Shown: positions 1 to 7,262 of the stretch, piece after piece
Layout of the letters: every line of letters begins with the position of its first letter
Numbering within the stretch: position 1 is the first letter of the stretch
Source of the DNA: Pelobacter sp. UBA6812
Lineage (GTDB): Bacteria > Desulfobacterota > Desulfuromonadia > Desulfuromonadales > Syntrophotaleaceae
DNA length: 14,638 nucleotides
Direction: 5' to 3'
NCBI GenBank assembly: GCA_002452265.1
Contig: DKEW01000088.1
Coordinates: 632-15,269, forward strand
Made by a program: the position numbers and the translations under genes
Notes under the pieces: generated by a model
Seen by the model: only the letters and a program-made list of their open reading frames with translations
Told to the model about the DNA's origin: nothing
Database searches by the model: none

Positions 1-1439
1 GCGGTACCGCACCAGGCCATCATCGCCCCGCCGATAGCCGAAGTGATGTGATCATAGCCCGGCGCCACATCGGTCACCAAAGGACCGAGGGTGTAAAAGG
101 GAGCGCCATGGCAATATTTGAGCTGCAAGTCCATGTTTTCCTGGATCAGATGTAGTGGCACATGGCCGGGACCTTCTATCATCACCTGCACATCGTGACG
201 CCAGGCGATTTCCGTCAATTCACCGAGAGTTTTCAGCTCGGCGATCTGCGCCTCGTCATTGGCATCGAAGATCGAACCGGGGCGCAGACCATCCCCCAGA
301 GAAAAGGTCACATCGTAGGCCTTGGCGATCTCGCAGATTTCCTCGAAATGGGTATAAAGGAAGCTTTCCTTGCCGTGGGCCTGGCACCATTTGGTCATAA
401 TGGAACCACCCCGCGAAACGATGCCGGTGAGGCGCTGCTGCGCGGCTTGCAAAAGATTGGCGCGCACTCCGGCATGAATGGTGAAGTAATCGACCCCCTG
501 CTCGGCCTGCTCGATAAGGGTATCGCGGAAGATCTCCCAGCTCAGATCCTCGGCCTTGCCACCGACTTTTTCCAACGCCTGGTAGAGCGGCACCGTGCCG
601 ATCGGCACCGGGCTGTTACGGATAATCCATTCGCGGGTTTCATGGATGTCATCGCCAGTGGATAGATCCATGACCGTGTCGCCCCCCCAGCGAATCGCCC
701 AGATCATCTTTTCCACTTCCTCGTCGATGGATGATGACAGGGCCGAGTTGCCGATATTGGCGTTGATCTTGACCAGGAAGTTGCGCCCGATAATCATCGG
801 TTCGCTTTCCGGATGATTGATGTTGCAAGGGATAACTGCACGGCCGGCAGCAACTTCGGCCCGCACGAATTCCGGCGTTATGACATCCGGAATCTGCGCG
901 CCACGCCCATCCCCCGGGTGCTGTTTTTTCAGCAACTCCGGCAGAGTCTCACGGCGCTGGTTTTCCCTGATGGCGATATACTCCATCTCCGGCGTAATAA
1001 TCCCCTGGCGGGCATAGTGCATTTGGGATACGTTACGCCCACTGTTTGCCCGGCGCGGCAAGCGGGTAGCGGGGAAATATTGTCCGTCTGCGGTACGCTG
1101 AGCCAGGCGCTGTCGTCCATACTCCGAACTCAATTCTGTCAGAAGCTCCGTGTCTGAACGTTCTTCGATCCAGCCTTCACGCATGCCGCGCAGGCCGGCC
1201 CGGATATCCACCGAACCGCCGGCATCGGTAAATGGGCCGGAGGTGTCGTAAAGATAAATCTTCAGCAGTTCGCCGTCGGCATCTTCCAGCGCACCCATTT
1301 TTTGTACGATTTCCTTCATAGGCACACGAATATCCGGACGCGAACCATTTACGTATACCTTGCGGGTGCCTATCTTCGCAGCCTCACCGCATGACGGTTC
1401 GGTTGCAGTGCCCATCGCTTCATGAAACTTTTTCATCAT
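1..1439 (-). CDS. thiC: Phosphomethylpyrimidine synthase ThiC (C-terminus beyond window)
   Basis: ThiC is a radical-SAM enzyme that rearranges aminoimidazole ribotide into hydroxymethylpyrimidine phosphate, the pyrimidine half of thiamine, in the cytoplasm. About 479 codons are open to the left edge. The reading frame contains family stretches in order: DTSGPFTD near residue 65, SQMHYARQGIITPEMEYIA, PCNINHPESEPMIIGRNF, VMDLSTGDDIHETREWI, DYFTIHAGV, SLGDGLRPGSI and MIEGPGHVPLHLI, ending in the GYDHITSAIGGAMMAW region. The missing part would be roughly the last 110 residues, including the Cys cluster that holds the [4Fe-4S] centre. The N-terminal extension marks the long proteobacterial form. 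Two ATGs sit in tandem (1439 and 1436); GGGG lies 5 nt before the first, so that one is used here. I see no TPP riboswitch upstream, but a sigma-54-type promoter is present. Confidence 0.97.
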   Translation of the reverse strand, partial: MMKKFHEAMGTATEPSCGEAAKIGTRKVYVNGSRPDIRVPMKEIVQKMGALEDADGELLKIYLYDTSGPFTDAGGSVDIRAGLRGMREGWIEERSDTELLTELSSEYGRQRLAQRTADGQYFPATRLPRRANSGRNVSQMHYARQGIITPEMEYIAIRENQRRETLPELLKKQHPGDGRGAQIPDVITPEFVRAEVAAGRAVIPCNINHPESEPMIIGRNFLVKINANIGNSALSSSIDEEVEKMIWAIRWGGDTVMDLSTGDDIHETREWIIRNSPVPIGTVPLYQALEKVGGKAEDLSWEIFRDTLIEQAEQGVDYFTIHAGVRANLLQAAQQRLTGIVSRGGSIMTKWCQAHGKESFLYTHFEEICEIAKAYDVTFSLGDGLRPGSIFDANDEAQIAELKTLGELTEIAWRHDVQVMIEGPGHVPLHLIQENMDLQLKYCHGAPFYTLGPLVTDVAPGYDHITSAIGGAMMAWCGT

Positions 1440-1468
1440 ATCTGCCCCAAATTTTTCTCCCGACCAAT

Positions 1469-1494
1469 GCCGGAATAGGCTTAAAAATACCGGC
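1469..1494 (-). other. Weak stem-loop in the thiC leader
   Basis: GCCGG and CCGGC arms (1469-1473 and 1490-1494) flank a T-rich loop, about 30 nt before the thiC start. The stem has only 5 bp, so it may have no role. It does not resemble a TPP riboswitch, and no other leader structure stands out. Confidence 0.25.
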
Positions 1495-1575
1495 GGGTCA
1501 TGCTCGCTTGCGCATGCCTCCACCACGGGAATAAAACGGGTTATCAATTGCAAATCTTTTTTTAATTTTTAAAGC

Positions 1576-1591
1576 GCAAATTCCAGGCCAA
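1576..1591 (-). promoter_or_regulatory. Candidate sigma-54 (-24/-12) promoter of thiC
   Basis: The minus strand reads TTGGCCTGGAATTTGC. Against the known consensus TTGGCACG-N4-TTGCW it keeps TTGGC, the G of CACG and TTGC, with the essential GG and GC exactly 10 nt apart. A start of transcription near 1564 would give a leader of about 125 nt. A cluster of inverted repeats lies about 150-210 bp upstream of that point, where an activator of the NtrC class would bind, and a gene for such an activator is adjacent. The sequence match is seen; promoter function is inferred. Confidence 0.55.
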
Positions 1592-1727
1592 ACCTTTTAT
1601 TCTCCAAGCTCAAACGTTGTTTTCGCTCCCAACACGCCACCAGTGGGCACTTCTGTCATTGGCACATTCTTGACCAGGCGGGTTCATCACGCGCTGCACT
1701 TCTTCGAATTCAAAACAATTTTCATAT

Positions 1728-1779
1728 TGAGACACTTGTCTCACCGTGTTGCGGACACACCTGCCCCCTGTCCGAGACA
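1728..1779. promoter_or_regulatory. Cluster of inverted repeats, candidate activator-binding sites upstream of thiC
   Basis: Three elements lie close together. TGAGACA-CT-TGTCTCA (1728-1743) is a perfect 7-bp inverted repeat. TGTTGCGGACA (1747-1757) and TGTCCGAGACA (1769-1779) both have the form TGT-N5-ACA. The first resembles a repeat at 10332-10346, and the second recurs exactly at 5454-5464. The position fits an enhancer for the promoter at 1576-1591. Binding by the neighbouring Fis-HTH activator is inferred. Confidence 0.45.
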
Positions 1780-1826
1780 AATGCAAGCTCCACCAAAGAG
1801 ACCAGCTTGAAAATGTCCTTGTCTGC

Positions 1827-1870
1827 GCAAATAAAAATGGCTGCCCGGCATCATGCCGCGACAGCCATTT
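1827..1870 (-). terminator. Rho-independent terminator of the sigma-54 activator gene
   Basis: A 9-bp outer stem (AAATGGCTG at 1835-1843 with CAGCCATTT at 1862-1870) encloses a second stem CGGCA/TGCCG (1846-1850, 1854-1858). Read on the minus strand, the hairpin runs straight into TTTTTATTT. It lies about 125 bp after the stop codon at 1995 and separates this gene from the thiC control region. Confidence 0.8.
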
Positions 1871-1994
1871 GATTATGGTCCAAGGTTTCCGGATCTAAGC
1901 CCTGAATTCAGCAACGCATTGCCAATGGCAGCGACCAAAACTACAGGATATTAAACAATAGGTAATTTATGCCAAAAACAGGGTAAGAATGAAT

Positions 1995-4043
1995 TCAACG
2001 CTTATTGGGCGGAATGATGCCGTATTTTTCCATTTTGCGATACATGGTGGCCCGGCTTATGCCCACCTCTTTTACGGCTCTGGCAACCTGCCACTTATGC
2101 TTTTTAAGCGAATCAAGAATAACCTGACGCTCAGCCTGCTCCATACCGTTGAGTCCGGCGACGATATCCTGATTATCTGGTGGAGCGGCCACCTTGGCTG
2201 AGGTTTCGGGCAATACGGGAACCGACGGCCTGGGTGTGTCAGCAACCACCTGCCGTGCCGGTTGCTGACCGCCAGTAACATCGACCGGCAGATCGCTGCA
2301 GGTAATAACGCCATTGTCGCAAACGGCCAAAGCGTAACGCAGAGCGTTGCGAAGTTGCCGGATGTTTCCGGGCCAGGCGAATTCGGTAAGAACCTGCATG
2401 GCACAGTCATCAATGTGCAACTTATCGGGGCTGTTTTCCGCCTCGATGATCAACACATCATTGATCAGACGGGCAATATCCGAACGCTGCCGCAACGGCG
2501 GCAACTCAAAGGAAATACCGTTGAGGCGATAATAAAGATCTTCCCGGAATTCCCCGCTGGCCACCATATCCAGAATATTCCGGTGAGTGGCGCAGATCAC
2601 GTGCAGATCGACAGGAATCGGCGTTTCGCCCCCAAGCGGAGTGACCTCGCGCTCCGCCAACACCCTCAACAACCTCGGCTGCAAACTTGCGGGCATGTCC
2701 CCGATTTCGTCGAGAAACAGGGTGCCTCCATCCGATTGCAGAATTTTGCCCCGCATCCCCTTGCTGCGCGCACCGGTAAAAGCGCCGTCTTTATAGCCAA
2801 AAAGTTCGCTCTCTATCAGCGATTCGGGGATCGCGGCGCAGTTTACCGCCACAAACGGCTTGTCCGTGCGTCGACTTGCATTATGGATCGCCTGAGCGAA
2901 CATTTCCTTGCCGGTACCGGTCTCCCCATTTAGAAGAACCGGTATGGGCTTGTTCATGACGCGCTTGATGCGCTCCACGCTTTCTTTAAGTTGACGATCC
3001 GAGCCTGCCAGATAATCGAGACTCAAGGGTTCTCCGGGACGCGGGATCTGTCGCTTCTGGGGAGCAGCTTCGGCGACACGATTGACAGGTTTGATCGAAA
3101 TGGCCTGCGGAGAACGCAAAGAAGCAAACATCTGAAGCCCTGCTCGCTGGGTGCGTATGGGCAGCACCAGGCTGGAGCGGGAGGAGATATCCAGCAACTT
3201 ATCAAAATCGAGATCAAAAACTTCACCGACCGCGCGTCCGACCAGATTACCGCCACCTGCCTCACGTCCAAGAACACGACGCGCGATCCGGTCCACGGCC
3301 AGAATCTTTCCTGCGCCATCCATGGCGATAAGAAACTCGCTCGAAACCTCAGCCAACTCCCGCTCGGAACTCAATCTCAAAACCCACTGATCTTCAAACT
3401 GGCTGAGGAAATAAGCCGACTCGATCATGCGCGCGGATTGCATGACAAGCTGCAGGGCAAGATGCTGGCTGTCTTTGGAATCGGGGGAATGCAGAGCGGA
3501 GACATCGATAAGCCCCATGGTTTTACCGCCGGGACCGATGATCGGAGCGCAGGAGCAGGTCAGGTTGGCGTTTTTGGCCCGGAAATGGTCACCCTTGTGG
3601 ACCGTCAGCGGTACCTGCTCGACAAGAGCGGTACCGACGCCGCAGGTTCCCTCCTGATGCTCGTTCCACACCGCTCCTAGAAACAGGCCGGTATCTTTCC
3701 ATTGTCGGGAAAAACGCTCGTCCCCACGCCAGTCGACCGTCACGCCATTGGAATCGCATAACAGAGTCGCATAGCCGAGGTCTGCAACCTGTCGATGCAG
3801 GTACTGAACCCCGGCTTTGGCGATGCGTAAAAAGCGCTCAATGGGTTGGGTGTAGTCGCGCAACTCAGAGGCAGTAAGAACCTGCACCGGATTAGGCTGG
3901 CTCGGGTCGATACCATAATGCTGCAGACTACGCTCCCACGACATCACAATGGGCGTGTCGACTGCAACGCTGTCATCTCCTTTGTTGCCGGAAACACAGG
4001 AAAATATCCGTTGGATGTGCCTGTTGAATTCCTGTTCAGGCAT
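1995..4043 (-). CDS. Sigma-54-dependent transcriptional activator, AcoR-like (GAF, AAA+, Fis HTH)
   Basis: This cytoplasmic enhancer-binding protein would activate RNA polymerase carrying sigma-54 in response to a small molecule. In the 682-aa form, residues about 75-190 are a GAF domain with the AcoR-like EGTCGVGTAL and NLTCSCAPI stretches. Residues about 230-285 look like a degenerate PAS domain. The AAA+ domain (about 342-585) has Walker A GETGTGKE (373-380), the sigma-54 contact loop GAFTGA (420-425), Walker B GTLFLDEI (440-447) and RLNGISFELPPLRQR. A Fis-type helix-turn-helix ends the protein (AERQVILDSLKKHKWQVARA... SRATMYRKM). The ATG at 4043 is chosen because GAGGTGGAAAGG precedes it; the ATG at 4067 has no ribosome-binding site. 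There is no receiver domain, so the signal is probably a ligand. AcoR relatives control acetoin or alcohol catabolism, which fits the dehydrogenase in the operon upstream. The actual inducer is unknown. Confidence 0.93.
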   Translation of the reverse strand: MPEQEFNRHIQRIFSCVSGNKGDDSVAVDTPIVMSWERSLQHYGIDPSQPNPVQVLTASELRDYTQPIERFLRIAKAGVQYLHRQVADLGYATLLCDSNGVTVDWRGDERFSRQWKDTGLFLGAVWNEHQEGTCGVGTALVEQVPLTVHKGDHFRAKNANLTCSCAPIIGPGGKTMGLIDVSALHSPDSKDSQHLALQLVMQSARMIESAYFLSQFEDQWVLRLSSERELAEVSSEFLIAMDGAGKILAVDRIARRVLGREAGGGNLVGRAVGEVFDLDFDKLLDISSRSSLVLPIRTQRAGLQMFASLRSPQAISIKPVNRVAEAAPQKRQIPRPGEPLSLDYLAGSDRQLKESVERIKRVMNKPIPVLLNGETGTGKEMFAQAIHNASRRTDKPFVAVNCAAIPESLIESELFGYKDGAFTGARSKGMRGKILQSDGGTLFLDEIGDMPASLQPRLLRVLAEREVTPLGGETPIPVDLHVICATHRNILDMVASGEFREDLYYRLNGISFELPPLRQRSDIARLINDVLIIEAENSPDKLHIDDCAMQVLTEFAWPGNIRQLRNALRYALAVCDNGVITCSDLPVDVTGGQQPARQVVADTPRPSVPVLPETSAKVAAPPDNQDIVAGLNGMEQAERQVILDSLKKHKWQVARAVKEVGISRATMYRKMEKYGIIPPNKR

Positions 4044-4116
4044 CCTTTCCACCTCATGAATAATCATTTACGGAAATACAGCCTTAAAAAAACATATCAC
4101 GTTTACACCACGTTCG

Positions 4117-4145
4117 ATCATATCAAACTCCTTTCTCATTGGCAA
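4117..4145 (-). promoter_or_regulatory. Sigma-70 promoter of the activator gene
   Basis: The minus strand reads TTGCCA, 17 nt, then TATGAT: five of six consensus bases in each box with optimal spacing. Transcription would start near 4110, about 65 nt before the start codon at 4043. The activator is therefore probably made constitutively and separately from the operon it may control, as is usual for this class of regulator. Confidence 0.7.
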
Positions 4146-4379
4146 CAGTGCTCGAAATTATGAGAGAGAACCTACCCATATCGGGCCCCCTTTCAAACCA
4201 GAGAGGCCGACATGTAATACAACCTGCAATAATGGTTTTTTTTCTTCAAAGAGACTCAATAAACAGGCCACGGCACGTCAAACCATCGCTTCCTATTCGG
4301 TGGTTTGCCCTGCCCTACCCCGGTGACGATTTAGACTTTTTCTGCCAAATTAATTTTTTCATCCATGAGAAAATCTTAC

Positions 4380-4414
4380 GTAAACCTCCCCCGGGAAATC
4401 CGGGGGAGGTTTAC
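4380..4414 (-). terminator. 15-bp hairpin ending the outer-membrane protein gene and operon
   Basis: GTAAACCTCCCCCGG (4380-4394) pairs perfectly with its complement at 4400-4414 around a 5-nt GAAAT loop. It lies about 40 bp after the stop of the gene at 4452. On the minus strand it is followed by GTAAGATTTTCT rather than a clean T-run, so it may act as an mRNA 3'-end stabiliser as well as a terminator. Confidence 0.7.
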
Positions 4415-4451
4415 CGCAACACTAATGGAACTTGGAATTATCCAGGAAATC

Positions 4452-5348
4452 CTAGAAGCTCCAGATGAAGCGGGTATAAACGTTATTGGTCACCGGAGAG
4501 TTCCTTCCGTCAATGCCATAGCTGTACCAGATGTCAAACAGCAGGCGGTCGGTCAGCTTCATGCTGTTACCGATGCCGACCTGCATATTCTCGCCGGAAG
4601 CGATAGTTGCGCCGGTATTCTTATTTTTGCCGGAACCGGACGCTTCATAGTCGAAATGGATGCTGGGATTGAAATAGGGATTGTGCATATAGGTGACGAC
4701 CCAGTTTGTAAACAGCGAGTTGCCCTGTTCGGACTTAACACCACCGGCACGCGCGTCACCGCGGATCTTGTAACCGAGGTCCATATCGACAACGATTTTG
4801 CCATCGAAAAGCTGAACGTTGTTCATCCAGGTAACGGCGTGCGAGAGGGCACCACTCGTGAGCGAGTCATCGCCGAAAGGAAGATACATCCAGTATTCAA
4901 AACAGGTGGTCCAGTTCGGGACGGGCTTGGTCCAGGCAACGACACCGGTCTGGGGATCGAGCAGGCCGGTAGCATTATCTCCAGCTTCCGTCGTTAAGGA
5001 ACCAAGGGAGAGAACACCTTCCCACAGAAAACCCCAATTATCAATGCCGTCGATGGTAAAGAGACGGGCAAATTTATTGACCGAAGCGAACAGATCGTAT
5101 CCACTGGATACCTTTTTACCGTCTGGCCCCCAATTCTGATTAGTGTTCGTCCAGACATTGTAGGAAAGAAGGAGATTAATCGGTTCATCAAAACCGACAG
5201 GCAGATTGTATTCGTTCGTTCCGATAACACTGTACGGAATAATTCCCTCGGTGGCTGCAAACGACTGAGTAGCTTTAGTGAGACCACTGACCAGCAAGAA
5301 TGTAGTAACTAAGCAAAGAAAAAAAACTTTATTTATTGCTGCCATCAT
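4452..5348 (-). CDS. Outer-membrane beta-barrel protein, Phenol_MetA_deg/transporter-like
   Basis: A 298-aa exported protein. The first 31 residues form a signal peptide (hydrophobic FFLCLVTTFLLVSGL, probable cleavage after QSFA). The rest alternates aromatic and polar residues as amphipathic strands and ends in VYTRFIWSF, with the C-terminal Phe typical of proteins inserted by BamA. The pattern resembles the 'MetA-pathway of phenol degradation' family (PF13557), outer-membrane proteins often encoded beside catabolic genes and thought to admit small organic substrates. Two ATGs are in tandem: GGAGG is 4 nt from the first (5348) and 7 nt from the second (5345), so the true start may be 5345. 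It is the last gene of the run, 145 bp after the DUF190 gene, a gap large enough for its own promoter. Family assignment is moderate; the substrate is unknown. Confidence 0.75.
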   Translation of the reverse strand: MMAAINKVFFLCLVTTFLLVSGLTKATQSFAATEGIIPYSVIGTNEYNLPVGFDEPINLLLSYNVWTNTNQNWGPDGKKVSSGYDLFASVNKFARLFTIDGIDNWGFLWEGVLSLGSLTTEAGDNATGLLDPQTGVVAWTKPVPNWTTCFEYWMYLPFGDDSLTSGALSHAVTWMNNVQLFDGKIVVDMDLGYKIRGDARAGGVKSEQGNSLFTNWVVTYMHNPYFNPSIHFDYEASGSGKNKNTGATIASGENMQVGIGNSMKLTDRLLFDIWYSYGIDGRNSPVTNNVYTRFIWSF

Positions 5349-5453
5349 AACACCTCCAAAAATTGCGCTAATAAATTGTTGTAAAAACTTTCTCCTCTAA
5401 CATAGCGTAATGATGCAATTCAAATTTTTTGTCCAGTCCAGATATTCCTCCTT

Positions 5454-5464
5454 TGTTGCGGACA
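5454..5464. promoter_or_regulatory. Repeated 11-mer TGTTGCGGACA upstream of the outer-membrane protein gene
   Basis: This 11-mer is identical to the one at 1747-1757 in the candidate enhancer region of thiC, and here too it lies between genes. It sits about 107 bp upstream of the outer-membrane protein start. It could be a binding site for the sigma-54 activator, but I found no good -24/-12 promoter between it and the gene, so the call is weak. Confidence 0.25.
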
Positions 5465-5493
5465 GACAGTTAACTAAACCCCCACGGCTAATT

Positions 5494-5829
5494 TCAGTAT
5501 TTGTCAAACAGGACATCTACATCCTGCATGATCATGGCACCTGTCTTGAGCATGCCTTTTATAACAGGCACCAAGGCGGTAATTTTTTCCTCTGTATCAA
5601 TAAATTCGATAACCATCGGCTGACAAGGTGAGATCGTCAACCCCTCGTGAATCGTCCGACATTTCTCACAACAAAAACCAAACCCTTCATTCCCCCGAAA
5701 AACCATGGATCCGGCCAGTCCTTGTTTAAAGGCCGTCTCCACAATGACTTCATACAGAAGACCTTTTTCATGCTTGGTGTTTTCGTTAAGATAAATCCTC
5801 AGCAACTTGCCTTTGCCTTCGATGCTCAT
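5494..5829 (-). CDS. DUF190 family (PII-like) protein with an inserted Cys cluster
   Basis: A 111-aa cytoplasmic protein. KLLRIYLNENTKHEKGLLYE, FKQGLAGSMVFRGNEGFG and VIEFIDTEEKITALVPVIKGML match the DUF190 family (PF02641), a ferredoxin-like fold related to PII signalling proteins. No general function is established for the family; members are often next to ion-channel genes. Here it sits among catabolic genes instead. The loop after EGFG holds C53, C54 and C57 (FCCEKC), with C69 further on. Family members as I recall them lack cysteines in this segment, so it may bind metal or be redox-active (inference). ATG 5829 is chosen because GTGAGG lies 7 nt before it; a GTG at 5841 in the same frame has no such site. 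Confidence 0.85.
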   Translation of the reverse strand: MSIEGKGKLLRIYLNENTKHEKGLLYEVIVETAFKQGLAGSMVFRGNEGFGFCCEKCRTIHEGLTISPCQPMVIEFIDTEEKITALVPVIKGMLKTGAMIMQDVDVLFDKY

Positions 5830-5908
5830 ACGTAGCCTCACTTATTTTGGGTTCAATTCTATTGACACGAACAGGCAAAATAATGCGATTCAGCATTTCA
5901 AATGGGCT

Positions 5909-6208
5909 CTACACTAATTTTTCCAGAAAACGGATATCCGGAGCTTCGGCAAAAAGTTCCTCGGCTTTGCCCAAAATGCCCTGCAGATAAGGTTTCTGAA
6001 TATGGTCGTCCAAGGCCTGGCGGCTTTCCCAAATTTCATAGAAAACGAATTCGCCGGGCGAATCCTGCACGCCATGGCACTGGTAGTATTTACAACCGGC
6101 TTCCGTACGTGTAGGCGCGACCAGAGCCGTCAACTCGTTGTAGGCCTGTTCTTCCTTGCCTTTTCGTGCCTTGAATCGGGCAAGGACTATCAGCTCATCA
6201 TTAATCAT
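5909..6208 (-). CDS. ABM-domain (antibiotic biosynthesis mono-oxygenase fold) protein, YgiN-like
   Basis: A 99-aa cytoplasmic protein of the dimeric alpha-beta barrel ABM family (PF03992). The N-terminal strand ELIVLARFKARKGKEEQA, the central TRTEAGCKYYQCHGVQDSPGEFVFYEIWES and the helix QALDDHIQKPYLQGIL follow the family order, with W60 and the conserved His (H69) in place. Some relatives are cofactor-free oxygenases acting on quinols or polyketides; others have no known activity. In a gene set that looks fermentative or anaerobic, an isomerase, binding or detoxification role is as likely as oxygenation. The start is set by GGAGGG located 6 nt before ATG 6208; the frame is open further upstream without another good start. 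It lies 115 bp after the VOC gene and 79 bp before the DUF190 gene. Confidence 0.85.
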   Translation of the reverse strand: MINDELIVLARFKARKGKEEQAYNELTALVAPTRTEAGCKYYQCHGVQDSPGEFVFYEIWESRQALDDHIQKPYLQGILGKAEELFAEAPDIRFLEKLV

Positions 6209-6323
6209 CGTTTTCCCTCCATCCTTTACCGGCTTTTTCAACGGCACCCACATTCGCAGTCGAGGATACACACTAAGAGTTCCAACAGGACAAGCTTGCT
6301 ACAGATTGCTTTACCAACCCCTC

Positions 6324-6815
6324 CTATTTAACTGGAGGATAAACAGCCTGCGGTTCCGGCCAAGCGAAATCAGGTTTAAGATCGTAAATTTCAGCAATGA
6401 GGTTGAGGTCTTTTTGCGAATCAAGATAGGTATAAGTCAAACCTTCCCACTCGCCGCCCTGCAAGATAGGCAAGCCTTTATCTTTGTAGTACTTGACGGT
6501 TTCTTTGTAATCATCGGTACCAAAAGCGACATGGTGCAGACCTTCCCCTTTAGACTTAAGGAATTCCGCGTATATGCTTTTGTCGTCTTTCGGCTCTATC
6601 AGTTCCCACTGAACCCCGCCGACATCACACAGGGCAAGGCGCATGGCATAATCGACCTTTTCGCCCCGAATAATCATGTCGTTCACGGTGTCCGGGTTAA
6701 ATTCATAAATATTCCATGGTCCGATACCATAGTCATCGGCCCAGGTTTTTACAGCAGCATCACAGTTCTTTACGACCATAGCTATCTGGAGTACCTTCTG
6801 GAACAGTGGTTTCAT
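6324..6815 (-). CDS. VOC-superfamily protein (glyoxalase/methylmalonyl-CoA epimerase fold)
   Basis: A 163-aa cytoplasmic protein with two beta-alpha-beta3 VOC modules. The first begins KVLQIAMVVKNCDAAVKTWAD and ends VQWELIEP (about residues 5-75). The second begins GLHHVAFGTDDYKETVKYYKD and ends LNLIAEIYDL (about 91-145). Members use a divalent metal to catalyse isomerisation, epimerisation or ring-opening of small oxygenated compounds. Likely metal ligands are E71, a His of the H94-H95 pair, and E142. The first ligand, His in most relatives, appears to be Gln (Q10). The ATG at 6815 is preceded by GGAAGGAGC at good spacing; a TTG one codon upstream is less likely. It lies between the DUF6506-like and ABM genes. 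The substrate cannot be read from the sequence. Confidence 0.85.
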   Translation of the reverse strand: MKPLFQKVLQIAMVVKNCDAAVKTWADDYGIGPWNIYEFNPDTVNDMIIRGEKVDYAMRLALCDVGGVQWELIEPKDDKSIYAEFLKSKGEGLHHVAFGTDDYKETVKYYKDKGLPILQGGEWEGLTYTYLDSQKDLNLIAEIYDLKPDFAWPEPQAVYPPVK

Positions 6816-6855
6816 CAAAAGCTCCTTCCATTTAGAAACATGCCGTATCTTAACT

Positions 6856-6892
6856 ATAAAAACCGGAGCAATTTGGCTGCCGAGATTGGCTC
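6856..6892 (-). terminator. Weak internal terminator or processing hairpin
   Basis: On the minus strand GAGCCAAT (from 6892) pairs with ATTGCTC (to 6866), with one bulged C, and is followed by CGGTTTTTAT. It lies in the 86-bp gap between the DUF6506-like and VOC genes and could cause partial termination, lowering expression of the last four genes. Confidence 0.3.
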
Positions 6893-6901
6893 ATGGAGAG
6901 A

Positions 6902-7204
6902 TCAAAAGATCTCATCGCCACTTTTGCCATCCAAACCTGGATGGACATCAAAGCGAACCACTCCGACAGCGGCCTTGCCTTGCACTGCCTGCACAACGCG
7001 AGCAGTACCGACATGACCGAACCCGCCACATAACTCAATGGCAACGACTCCTTCGGCAACCAGCGCTACCGAAGTTTTTTCGGCACTGGCGTAATCTGGC
7101 ACCCCAACCACGATCAATTCAACCTCGGGAGTTGCCACCACGCTTCGATCCTTTTCGGGATCAGCGCCAGGCGCAACGAACACAAAAGCAGCCTTCAATG
7201 CCAT
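6902..7204 (-). CDS. DUF6506-like small protein
   Basis: A 100-aa soluble protein. The start MALKAAFVFVAPGADPEKDRS, the middle VELIVVGVPDYASA and the Gly-rich IELCGGFGHVGTARVVQAV, followed by VGVVRFDVHPGLDGKSGDEIF, match my memory of the DUF6506 family, which has no assigned function. The GGFGHVG loop and the invariant-looking RFDVHPG segment suggest a ligand-binding or catalytic site, with Cys, His and Asp available. ATG 7204 has GGAAGG 7 nt upstream. Spacing to neighbours is 58 bp (134-aa protein) and 86 bp (VOC gene), consistent with one transcript. The family name is from memory and less certain than the gene itself. Confidence 0.8.
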   Translation of the reverse strand: MALKAAFVFVAPGADPEKDRSVVATPEVELIVVGVPDYASAEKTSVALVAEGVVAIELCGGFGHVGTARVVQAVQGKAAVGVVRFDVHPGLDGKSGDEIF

Positions 7205-7262
7205 GTTCCAGCCTTCCTTTCCTTGGTTCGATCAAGATTTTGCTTAAACGCCCACAGAGCAC

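Noticed and set aside
162..665. 167-aa plus-strand frame and other plus-strand frames over 155-1157
   Set aside because: All lie opposite the unmistakable thiC reading frame, which runs off the left edge.
1659..1674. Plus-strand sigma-54-like site TTGGCACATTCTTGAC
   Set aside because: The spacing between GG and TTG is one base short and no gene follows on the plus strand.
1441..1836. TPP riboswitch upstream of thiC
   Set aside because: I read the whole leader on the minus strand and found neither the CTGAGA nor the ACCTG-type conserved segments.
4068..4122. A 17-codon frame (MIERGVNVICFF...) with AAAGGAG ahead of it, just upstream of the activator gene
   Set aside because: Its start codon lies inside the TATGAT box of a well-spaced sigma-70 promoter, so the apparent ribosome-binding site is promoter spacer and would not be transcribed from that promoter.
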